A stretch of DNA of 64,000 nt from Rubrivirga marina (GTDB taxonomy: Bacteria > Bacteroidota > Rhodothermia > Rhodothermales > Rubricoccaceae), in the NCBI RefSeq assembly GCF_002283365.1, contig NZ_MQWD01000001.1:993694-1057693 (forward strand). The letters run 5' to 3'. This document shows, in pieces, positions 57,484 through 64,000 of this stretch (positions within the stretch are counted from its first letter, which is position 1; every line of letters begins with the position of its first letter). A program made the translations under genes and the position numbers. The notes beneath the pieces were generated by a model, which made no database searches, was not told the DNA's origin, and worked only from the letters and a program-made list of their open reading frames with translations.

Positions 57484-59142
57484 ATGTCCGTCGACCCGCT
57501 GGCCGGCCAGCCCGTCCCCCCGAGCCGCCTCCCCAACGTCCCGCGCATCGTCGCGGCCTACTACACGCTCGCGCCCGACCCCGAGGACCCCGGCCAGCGC
57601 GTGAGCTTCGGGACGTCCGGCCACCGCGGGCGCTCCGTCGACGGCGCGTTCAACGAGGCGCACGTGCTCGCCGTCAGCCAGGCGCTCGTGGAGCACCGCG
57701 CCGAGGCGGGCATCACCGGGCCGCTCATCGTCGGGTTCGACACGCACGCGTTGTCGGAGGCGGCCTTCGGGACGGCGCTCGAGGTCTTCGCGGCCAACGG
57801 CGTCGAGACGATCATCCAGCAGGGCCGCGGCTACACGCCGACGCCGTCTGTCTCGCACGCCATCCTCGCCTACAACCGGGACCGGAGCGACGGGCTGGCG
57901 GACGGCGTCGTCATCACGCCGAGCCACAACCCGCCCGAGGACGGCGGCTTCAAGTACAACCCGCCGACGGGCGGCCCCGCTGGGGGCGACGTCACGGGGC
58001 CGGTTCAGAAACGGGCCAACGCGATCCTCGAAGGGGACCTGAAGGACGTCAAGCGGACGACGCTCGCTCGCGCCCTCGCCGCCGACACGACGCACGAGCG
58101 GGACCTCGTCGGGCCCTACGTCGACGACCTCGGGGCGGTCCTCGACCTCGACGCGGTCCGTGAGGCCGGCGTCCGGATCGGCGTCGACCCGCTGGGCGGG
58201 GCCGGGATCGGCTACTGGGCACCCATCGCCGAGCGCTACGGGCTCAGTCTCGAGGTCGTCAACGAGCGCGTCGACGCGGCCTTCGGGTTCATGCGCCTCG
58301 ACCGCGACGGGAAGATCCGGATGGACTGCTCGTCGCCCTACGCGATGGCCGGCCTCGTCGAGCTGAAGGACCGGTTCGACGTGGCCGTCGGCAACGACCC
58401 CGACGCCGACCGGCACGGGATCGTGACGCCGAGCGCCGGGCTGATGAACCCGAACCACTACCTCGCCGTCGCCGTCGAGTACCTGTTCCAGAACCGCCCG
58501 GACTGGCCCGCCGAGGCGGCGGTCGGAAAAACGCTCGTGTCGTCGTCGATGATCGACCGCGTCGCGAAGTCGGTCGGCCGGCGGCTGGCCGAGGTGCCGG
58601 TCGGGTTCAAGTGGTTCGTCGACGGTCTCCTCTCGGGCGACTACGGCTTCGGAGGCGAGGAGAGCGCCGGCGCCTCGTTCCTCCGCAAGGACGGGAGCAC
58701 GTGGACGACCGACAAGGACGGCATCCTCCTCGCGCTGCTGGCGGCCGAGATCACCGCCGTCACCGGCGACGACCCGGGCGTGCGCTACCGCGCGCTCGAG
58801 GAGCGGTTCGGGAGTCCCGTCTACGCCCGCATCGACGCGCCGGCGAGCCGCGAGCAGAAGGCGATCCTGAACGACCTCTCGCCCGACGCCGTCACCGCCG
58901 ACACGCTCGCGGGCGATGCCGTGACGGCGACGATGACGCGGGCGCCGGGCAACGATGCGCCGATTGGGGGGCTGAAGGTCCAGACCGAGGCCGGCTGGTT
59001 CGCCGCGCGGCCGTCGGGCACCGAGGACATCTACAAGATCTACGCCGAGAGCTTTCGCGGCGAGGACCACCTCGCGAAGCTCCAGGCCGAGGCCCAGGAG
59101 ATCGTCTCCGACGCGTTCAGGAGCGCCGGTGTGGGAGGCTAG
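57484..59142 (+). CDS. pgm: phosphoglucomutase (alpha-D-glucose type)
   Basis: 552 aa. Interconverts glucose 1- and 6-phosphate for glycogen, trehalose and wall precursor supply. [12 protein letters not shown], the phosphoserine loop [21 protein letters not shown], metal site [10 protein letters not shown], and the sugar-binding GGEESAG and [15 protein letters not shown] are all present. Length agrees with the E. coli Pgm type. It stands alone. Confidence 0.98.
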   Translation: MSVDPLAGQPVPPSRLPNVPRIVAAYYTLAPDPEDPGQRVSFGTSGHRGRSVDGAFNEAHVLAVSQALVEHRAEAGITGPLIVGFDTHALSEAAFGTALEVFAANGVETIIQQGRGYTPTPSVSHAILAYNRDRSDGLADGVVITPSHNPPEDGGFKYNPPTGGPAGGDVTGPVQKRANAILEGDLKDVKRTTLARALAADTTHERDLVGPYVDDLGAVLDLDAVREAGVRIGVDPLGGAGIGYWAPIAERYGLSLEVVNERVDAAFGFMRLDRDGKIRMDCSSPYAMAGLVELKDRFDVAVGNDPDADRHGIVTPSAGLMNPNHYLAVAVEYLFQNRPDWPAEAAVGKTLVSSSMIDRVAKSVGRRLAEVPVGFKWFVDGLLSGDYGFGGEESAGASFLRKDGSTWTTDKDGILLALLAAEITAVTGDDPGVRYRALEERFGSPVYARIDAPASREQKAILNDLSPDAVTADTLAGDAVTATMTRAPGNDAPIGGLKVQTEAGWFAARPSGTEDIYKIYAESFRGEDHLAKLQAEAQEIVSDAFRSAGVGG

Positions 59143-59170
59143 GGACGCAACGGAACCTCTGTGCCTCTCG

Positions 59171-59306
59171 CTCCTATCGTCCTGAGCGAGCGGAGCGAGT
59201 CGAAGGATCTCCGACGTGCGCCACGCTCGGGCGGTCTCCTGTGCGTCGTGCCCGCCAGAGATCCTTCGGCTCCGGCCGTTGCGCGGCCTTCGTTCAGGAC
59301 GACGCG
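59171..59306. repeat. TCATCCTGAGC element, copy 3
   Basis: About 135 bases after pgm. Ends ATCGTCCTGAGCGAG and CGTTCAGGACGACG pair (compensated changes against copy 2); inner arms are GAAGGATCTCCG and AGAGATCCTTCGGCTCCGG. It shares the stretch CGCCAGAGATCCTTCGGCTC with copy 1 except one base. Confidence 0.75.
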
Positions 59307-59336
59307 TTGCGAGCGCGGTGCGCACCGGCACCCTGC

Positions 59337-59356
59337 CTGCCTCGGCACCGAGGCGG
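59337..59356. repeat. GCCTCGG palindrome copy
   Basis: CTGCCTCGGCACCGAGGCGG, close beside the end of the longer repeat element at 59306. Confidence 0.6.
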
Positions 59357-59444
59357 AGGGAGGCGGCCGCAGGACGCGCCCGTCGGGTTCGTCCATTCGA
59401 TAGAGGATGCGGTGTACGTTCTGGGCCGGAACCGCTTCCCATCT

Positions 59445-60974
59445 ATGCGCCCCCTCCTCCTCGTCGCGGCCGTCCTCGCCGCCTCCGCCAGCGCGCAGCC
59501 CGACCTCGGGGCGTTCACGGCTCACGCCGACGTTGGCGACGTCCGGACGCCCGGGACGGTCGCCTACAGCCCGGCCTCCGCGACGTACACGATCTCGGGG
59601 TCGGGCACCAACATGTGGGCCACGAGCGACGAGTTCCACCTCGTCTACCGGCGGATGACGGGCGACTTCGTCCTCACCGCCGACATGGCGTTCGTGGGCG
59701 AGGGCGTCGACCCCCACCGGAAGATCGGCTGGATCGCCCGCGCGTCGCTCGATCCGGGGGCGCCGTACGTCGACGCCGCGCTCCACGGCGACGGGCTCAT
59801 GTCGCTCCAGTACCGGGCCGCCGCCGGCGACTCGACGGTCCAGGTCGTGAGCGACTCGTCGGCGAGCACGGTCCGGCTGGCGCGGCGCGGCGGCGTGTAC
59901 TCGATGTCGGTGGCGAGGGCCGGCGAGCCGTTCACGACGGTCGAGCTGACCGAGCCGGTCGACCTCGGCGACGAGGTGCTCGTGGGGTTGTTCGTCTGCG
60001 CCCACAACCCGGACGTGGTCGAGACGGCGGTCTTCTCGAACGTCCGCGTGGCGGTCCCGGTCACGTCCGGCATCGGCGACCTCGTCCCCGCCGACGCCGA
60101 GGTGGAGGTCCTCGCCGAGGGGTTCACGTGGTCGGAAGGGCCCGTGTGGCGCCCGGCCGAGGGCGACCTCCTGTTTTCGGACGTCCCCGAGAACGTGGTC
60201 TACCGCTGGTCCGAGAGCGACGGCCTGTCCGCCTTCCTCCGCCCCGCCAGCCGCGCGTTCGGGAGCGCGACGCCCGGCGAGGCGGGCAGCAACGGGCTGA
60301 TCCTCGACGCCGACGGCCGCCTGCTCCTGGCCGAGCACGGGACGCGCGCCGTGATGCGCCTCGGCGACCGCTTCGTCCGCGACACGCTGGCGGCGCGCTA
60401 CGACGGGCGCCGGCTCAACAGCCCAAACGACCTCGTGCTCCACTCGTCGGGCGCCCTGTTCTTTACCGACCCCCCGTACGGGCTGGCCGGTCAGGACGGG
60501 TCGCCGCAGAAGGAGCTCCCGTTCAACGGCGTCTACCGCCTCGACTCGGACGGGACGGTCACGCTCATCGATGACGGCCTCTCGCGGCCCAACGGGATCG
60601 TCCTGTCGCCCGACGAGCGGACGCTGCTCGTGGCGAACTCGGACCCCGCGCGGGCGATCTGGATGGCGTACCCGGTCGCCGAGGACGGCTCGGTCGGGGA
60701 GGGGACGGTCCTGTTCGACGCGACCGAGTGGGTGGGCCCCGACCGGCCCGGCCTCCCGGACGGGATGGCCGTCGACGCAGACGGGAACGTGTTCGCGACG
60801 GGGCCGGGCGGCGTCCTCGTGTTCTCGGCCGCGGGCGAGTACCTCGGCACGATCGAGACGGAGAAGGCGACGGCCAACGTGGCCTTTGGCGACGCGGACG
60901 GCCGGGCGCTCTACCTCACGTCCAGCGACCAACTCCTCCGGCTCCGCGTCGCCACGCGAGGGCTCGGGTTTTGA
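59445..60974 (+). CDS. exported SMP-30/gluconolactonase-like protein
   Basis: 509 aa. Signal peptide (1-17). Residues 20-205 are a DUF1349/LamG-like beta sandwich (MWATSDEFHLVYRRMTGDFVLTADM). Residues 220-509 are a six-bladed SMP-30 propeller: EGFTWSEGPVW with metal Glu, LNSPNDLVLHSSGALFFTDPPYG and RPNGIVLSPDERTLLVANSD with Asn/Asp ligands, and GLPDGMAVDADGNVFATG. It should open sugar lactones such as gluconolactone in the periplasm. The GntP permease gene follows at 108 bases, supporting that. Confidence 0.9.
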   Translation: MRPLLLVAAVLAASASAQPDLGAFTAHADVGDVRTPGTVAYSPASATYTISGSGTNMWATSDEFHLVYRRMTGDFVLTADMAFVGEGVDPHRKIGWIARASLDPGAPYVDAALHGDGLMSLQYRAAAGDSTVQVVSDSSASTVRLARRGGVYSMSVARAGEPFTTVELTEPVDLGDEVLVGLFVCAHNPDVVETAVFSNVRVAVPVTSGIGDLVPADAEVEVLAEGFTWSEGPVWRPAEGDLLFSDVPENVVYRWSESDGLSAFLRPASRAFGSATPGEAGSNGLILDADGRLLLAEHGTRAVMRLGDRFVRDTLAARYDGRRLNSPNDLVLHSSGALFFTDPPYGLAGQDGSPQKELPFNGVYRLDSDGTVTLIDDGLSRPNGIVLSPDERTLLVANSDPARAIWMAYPVAEDGSVGEGTVLFDATEWVGPDRPGLPDGMAVDADGNVFATGPGGVLVFSAAGEYLGTIETEKATANVAFGDADGRALYLTSSDQLLRLRVATRGLGF

Positions 60975-61020
60975 CAGCGTTCTCGCCTCCGACCCGAGCG
61001 ACCGCGGCGACCGACCCGGC

Positions 61021-61040
61021 CCGCCTCGGCGCCGAGGCGG
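61021..61040. repeat. perfect GCCTCGG palindrome
   Basis: CCGCCTCGGCGCCGAGGCGG between the gluconolactonase and gntP genes, 43 bases before the gntP start. Confidence 0.8.
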
Positions 61041-61082
61041 GGGGAGCCGGCCGGCTGTGATCAAACCGCTCCCGTTCGCTCC

Positions 61083-62429
61083 ATGCACCCGCTCCTGATC
61101 CTGGCCGTCGGCATGGCGACGGTGCTCGGGCTGATCGTCGCTGCGCGCGTCCACGCGTTCCTGGCGCTGCTGGCGGCGGCGCTCGTCGTGAGTCTGCTCG
61201 CTGGCGGGGCGACCGGCGAGGCCGTCACGCGTGTGGCCGAGGCGTTCGGGGCGACGGCGGCGAGCGTCGGCATCGTGATCGCGTTCGCGGCCGTCATCGG
61301 GAAGGCCATGACCGACAGCGGCGCGGCCGACCGGATCGTCCGCTCGATGACGGGGACCGCCGGCGACGGGCGCGTGGCGCCGGCCCTCGCCGGGAGCGGG
61401 GCCATCCTCTCGATCCCGGTCTTCTTCGACACGGTCTTCTACCTCCTCGTGCCGCTCGCGCGGTCGGCCGCGCGGGCGTCGGGGCGGCGCTACCTCCGCT
61501 ATCTCCTGGCCGTCGCCGGCGGCGCCGTCGTGACGCACGCGCTCGTGCCCCCGACGCCCGGCCCGTTCGTGACGGCCGCCGAGCTCGGCGTCGACCTCGG
61601 CACGATGATGATCGTGGGCCTCGTGATCGCCGTCCCGTGCACCGCCTCGGTCCTCCTCTTCGCCAAGTGGGCCGACGACCGGGTGCCTGTCGAGCTGCCC
61701 GACCACGACGACCCGGCCGCCGCCGGCGTCCCCGAGGTGGAGGCGCCGCCACCCGTCCTCCCCGGCCTCGGCGCGTCGTTGGCCCCCATCGTCCTGCCCG
61801 TCGTGCTCATCACGGCGGCGACGATCGCGAACGCGCTCGAGCGGCCCCTTGCGTGGCTCGACGCGCTCGGCAACCCGAACCTCGCGCTCGGGCTGGCGAC
61901 CGTCGCCGCGCTCGGGGTCTACGTCCGCCAGCGGCGGCCGAGCCGCGACGACGTGGCCGAGGCGGTCGAGGAGGCGCTGATGTCGGCCGGCGTCATCATC
62001 CTCATCACGGCGGCCGGCGGGGCGTTCGGGGCGATGCTGCGCGAGGCCGGCGTCGGCGACGTCCTGGCGGCGCTGGCGGGCGGCGGAGCGGGCGGGTTCG
62101 CGCTCCTGGGCCTCGCCTTCGGCACGGCCAGCCTCCTGAAGATCGCGCAGGGCTCCTCGACGGTCGCCATGATCACGACGGTCGGGCTCGTCGGCGCGGC
62201 CGTGGCCGGCGCCGACCTCCCGTTCCACCCGGTCTACCTCGCGACGGCGATCGCGTCGGGCTCGCTCGTCGGCTCGTGGATGAACGACAGCGGCTTCTGG
62301 ATCTTCGCCAAGATGGGCGGCCTCTCGGAGGTCGAGACGCTCCGGACGTGGACGCCGCTGCTGGCCGTCGTCGGGCTCGTGGCGTTCGCGATGACGCTCG
62401 TGCTCGCGCTTGCGGTGCCGCTCGTCTAG
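61083..62429 (+). CDS. GntP-family gluconate permease
   Basis: 448 aa with 12-14 membrane helices. SIPVFFDTVFYLLVPLARS, VPPTPGPFVTAAELGVDLG and GSLVGSWMNDSGFWIF are the GntP family signatures. It imports gluconate or a related sugar acid. Upstream lies a predicted periplasmic lactonase that would make such an acid. Its stop overlaps a tiny convergent ORF through CTAG. Confidence 0.95.
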   Translation: MHPLLILAVGMATVLGLIVAARVHAFLALLAAALVVSLLAGGATGEAVTRVAEAFGATAASVGIVIAFAAVIGKAMTDSGAADRIVRSMTGTAGDGRVAPALAGSGAILSIPVFFDTVFYLLVPLARSAARASGRRYLRYLLAVAGGAVVTHALVPPTPGPFVTAAELGVDLGTMMIVGLVIAVPCTASVLLFAKWADDRVPVELPDHDDPAAAGVPEVEAPPPVLPGLGASLAPIVLPVVLITAATIANALERPLAWLDALGNPNLALGLATVAALGVYVRQRRPSRDDVAEAVEEALMSAGVIILITAAGGAFGAMLREAGVGDVLAALAGGGAGGFALLGLAFGTASLLKIAQGSSTVAMITTVGLVGAAVAGADLPFHPVYLATAIASGSLVGSWMNDSGFWIFAKMGGLSEVETLRTWTPLLAVVGLVAFAMTLVLALAVPLV

Positions 62430-62512
62430 CGGGCGGGCAGAGAGCGGGTCACGGTCTGGACGACGTGGCGGAGCCAGTCGCTGAGGGGGACGGGGGTCAT
62501 GGAGACGAACAT
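62426..62512 (-). CDS. possible 28-aa peptide downstream of AAGCGCTT array
   Basis: ATG-started ORF (MFVSMTPVPLSDWLRHVVQT, then a basic end). Not hydrophobic enough for a membrane helix; may be amphipathic. Its stop shares CTAG with gntP, as at two convergent pairs of larger genes, and the three AAGCGCTT boxes lie 73-122 bases upstream on its strand. Coding status is unproven. Confidence 0.35.
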   Translation of the reverse strand: MFVSMTPVPLSDWLRHVVQTVTRSLPAR

Positions 62513-62584
62513 GGCGGTGGGAGCTGGGGGACGGTCACAGAGTAGGGCCTGGACCGGCCGTATCAGATCACCGAAACGCCACCT

Positions 62585-62634
62585 AAGCGCTTCCGGCACA
62601 ACGGGAAGCGCTTTTTGCCCGAGGCGAAGCGCTT
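62585..62634. promoter_or_regulatory. three AAGCGCTT boxes at 21-bp spacing
   Basis: AAGCGCTT occurs at 62585, 62606 and 62627, exactly 21 bases apart, so each palindromic octamer lies on the same face of the helix two turns from the next. The only gene downstream is the 28-aa ORF on the minus strand; otherwise the gap lies between convergent genes. The core resembles LacI-family operators. Confidence 0.55.
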
Positions 62635-62675
62635 TCCTCCACGAACCCTCCACGGGCCATTCGCTGGCCCTCCCC

Positions 62676-62691
62676 GCCTCGGTGTCGAGGC
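62676..62691. repeat. degenerate GCCTCGG palindrome
   Basis: GCCTCG-GTGT-CGAGGC just after the DUF2237 stop on the minus strand. Confidence 0.5.
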
Positions 62692-62695
62692 CGGC

Positions 62696-63067
62696 CTACT
62701 GGGCCTGGTGCTGGCGGAGGTCGTCGAGCGAGACCACGTCGAGCGCCCGGGCGTGCGTCGCCTCCAGCACGACGGGCGGAGCCACCCCGGCCTCGAAGGC
62801 CTCGCGCCACCGGCTCACGCAGAGGCACCACCGGTCGCCGGGGGCGAGGCCGGGAAAGCGCATCTCGGGCCGCGGCCTCGAGAGGTCGTTGCCGCGGGCC
62901 CGGGTAAAGTCGAGAAACTCCTCCGTCATCACGGCGCAGACGACGTGCGTGCCGAGGTCGTCGGGGCCGGTCTCGCAGCAGCCGGACCGGTAGAACCCCG
63001 TGAGCGGATCGCGGCCGCAGTCCTGGAGCTCGCCGCCGAGGACGTTCGTGAGAGGGACGACTTGCAT
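62696..63067 (-). CDS. DUF2237 protein
   Basis: 123 aa. NVLGGELQDCGRDPLTGFYRSGCCETGPDDLGTHVVCAVMTEEFL and GDRWCLCVSRWREAFEAGVAPPVVLEATHARAL are the full DUF2237 pattern, with conserved cysteines (DCG, GCC, WCLC). A small conserved soluble protein of unknown function, often annotated as hypothetical in proteobacteria and Bacteroidota. Confidence 0.95.
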   Translation of the reverse strand: MQVVPLTNVLGGELQDCGRDPLTGFYRSGCCETGPDDLGTHVVCAVMTEEFLDFTRARGNDLSRPRPEMRFPGLAPGDRWCLCVSRWREAFEAGVAPPVVLEATHARALDVVSLDDLRQHQAQ

Positions 63068-63202
63068 GGGGCCGGTCGGAGTGTGCGCCCTGGCAACGGA
63101 CGCGAGCGGGAGTCGGGTCCTCCGGGACGGCCTGAACGCGAGCGACAGACGGAACGGCTCCGGACGCTCGGCTCGTTCGCACGGCCCACCTGTCCCATCC
63201 GC

Positions 63203-63919
63203 ATGGCTGAAAAAACGATCGACGACTGGCTCGACGAGACCTCCATCGACGCGTCCGACATCCCGGACCACTATCCCGACGACTACACCGACCCCGAGCT
63301 CCGGTGGCGGCTCAAGGAGGCCATCCAGGCGTCCGGGAAGGGCGGCGACGAGGGGGAGTGGTCGGCCCGGAAGGCGCAACTCCTCACGCAGGCGTACGAG
63401 AAGCGCGGCGGCAGCTACATCGGCGAGAAGTCCGAGCGCCAGACGAGCCTCGAGGACTGGACGGAGCAAGACTGGCAAACGGCCGACGGCTCGGCCGACG
63501 CGGCCTCGGGCGACCACATGGACCGCTACCTCCCGCGCGACGCCTGGGCCCTCCTCTCCGAGTCCGCCCGGAATGAGGCCGAGCGGACCAAAGAGCGGGC
63601 CGACGACGCCGGCCGCCAGGTGGCCGACTGGCCGGAGGCCGTCCGCCGCGTCATGGCGGAGCTCGGCTACGCCGACGGCGGCGAGGGCCTGACCAAAGAG
63701 ATGCTCTACGACCGAGCCCAAGAGCTCGACGTCGAGGGCCGCTCCGACATGACCAAGGGCGAACTGAAGGCGGCCATCCTCGACGCCTATCGGTCCGAGC
63801 ACGGCGAGCCGACCAAGGACGAGCTGATGACGCGCGCTCAGGCCCTCGACGTCCACGGGCGCAGCGACATGACCAAGAGCGAGCTGCAGGACGCCCTCGA
63901 CGGCGCCACCGACCGCTGA
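63203..63919 (+). CDS. DUF5872-like protein with two SAP/Rho-N-like repeats
   Basis: 238 aa, acidic. Residues 1-110 (WRLKEAIQASGKGGDEGEWSARKAQLL, then KRGGSYIGEKSERQTSLEDWTEQDWQT) fit the small DUF5872 domain. Residues 155-238 hold two near-identical units, MLYDRAQELDVEGRSDMTKGEL and LMTRAQALDVHGRSDMTKSEL, each a helix-turn-helix of SAP or Rho-N type, folds that bind nucleic acid. A DNA- or RNA-associated role is inferred. Confidence 0.8.
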   Translation: MAEKTIDDWLDETSIDASDIPDHYPDDYTDPELRWRLKEAIQASGKGGDEGEWSARKAQLLTQAYEKRGGSYIGEKSERQTSLEDWTEQDWQTADGSADAASGDHMDRYLPRDAWALLSESARNEAERTKERADDAGRQVADWPEAVRRVMAELGYADGGEGLTKEMLYDRAQELDVEGRSDMTKGELKAAILDAYRSEHGEPTKDELMTRAQALDVHGRSDMTKSELQDALDGATDR

Positions 63920-63946
63920 CTCGGCCCGCCGCGGTGGGACTCCCAC

Positions 63947-64000
63947 ATGCCCGACCAACCCGCCCTCCTCGTCCACGCCGACTGGAGCACGGCCGCGCGC
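63947..64000 (+). CDS. start of an unidentified gene (cut by window end)
   Basis: An ATG opens a frame of 18 codons (MPDQPALLVHADWSTAAR) running off the window, 27 bases after the previous stop. High third-position GC fits coding sequence. HADWS near the N-terminus is reminiscent of DUF429-like nuclease-fold proteins, but this is too little to name it. Confidence 0.55.
   Translation, partial: MPDQPALLVHADWSTAAR

Noticed and set aside
59139-62228. A 1,029-codon open frame on the minus strand
   Set aside because: It lies antisense to the SMP-30 and gntP genes, its translation is Arg/Gly/Asp-rich without domains, and such frames are expected where third-position GC is near saturation.

Overview
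The window is about 70% GC and gene-dense. It reads like a marine member of the Rhodothermales (family Rubricoccaceae, for example a Rubrivirga-type bacterium). The reasons are two secreted proteins ending in Bacteroidota-type C-terminal sorting domains (type IX secretion), the block infC-rpmI-rplT-pheS-pheT-coiled coil-zapA-(6S RNA)-rny, a YebC protein of the Bacteroidota kind, and sparse Shine-Dalgarno sequences. The lineage is an inference from gene content; no rRNA or tRNA gene is present to fix it.

Layout. 0-8 kb: the 3' part of a GH20 hexosaminidase, a membrane-anchored winged-helix regulator, a secreted HExxH protein, a large secreted esterase, a PEBP-family protein, a stress-type SDR, MoaD and a TerB-like protein. 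8-16.5 kb: one long minus-strand housekeeping block for translation (IF3, L35, L20, PheS, PheT), cell division (ZapA and a small coiled-coil partner), a probable 6S RNA and RNase Y. 16.7-33 kb: CsaA-like protein, DmpA-type peptidase, amino-acid racemase, RuvB, two DinB-fold proteins, MFS and MATE transporters, CsbD, a 7Fe ferredoxin, ATP-grasp, aldehyde dehydrogenase, ankyrin protein, a GNAT-nitrilase fusion and YebC. 33-38 kb: secreted nuclease/phosphatase, a 16-residue repeat protein and the amtB-glnK nitrogen pair. 38-47 kb: a TetR regulator divergent from a four-gene operon, a cytosolic HtrA-like protease with an atypical LuxR regulator, small membrane proteins, and a TspO-like protein. 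47-57 kb: an orphan ABC ATPase, HIT protein, histidine kinase, RecG, several lipoproteins, a third DinB protein, a PRC-barrel protein and an M23 peptidase. 57-64 kb: phosphoglucomutase, a secreted gluconolactonase-like protein beside a GntP gluconate permease, a DUF2237 protein and a protein with duplicated SAP-like repeats.

Non-coding structure is the most unusual part. About twenty copies of a short palindrome (core GCCTCGGCGCCGAGGC and variants) sit mostly just after stop codons. Three copies of a second element, 130 bases long with TCATCCTGAGC-type ends, lie between genes. Three AAGCGCTT boxes stand exactly 21 bases apart at 62.6 kb. The csbD and SDR genes share an identical 13-base leader at the same distance from their start codons. 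IF3 appears to start at a rare ATA codon. No CRISPR array, prophage, transposase gene or plasmid feature was seen.
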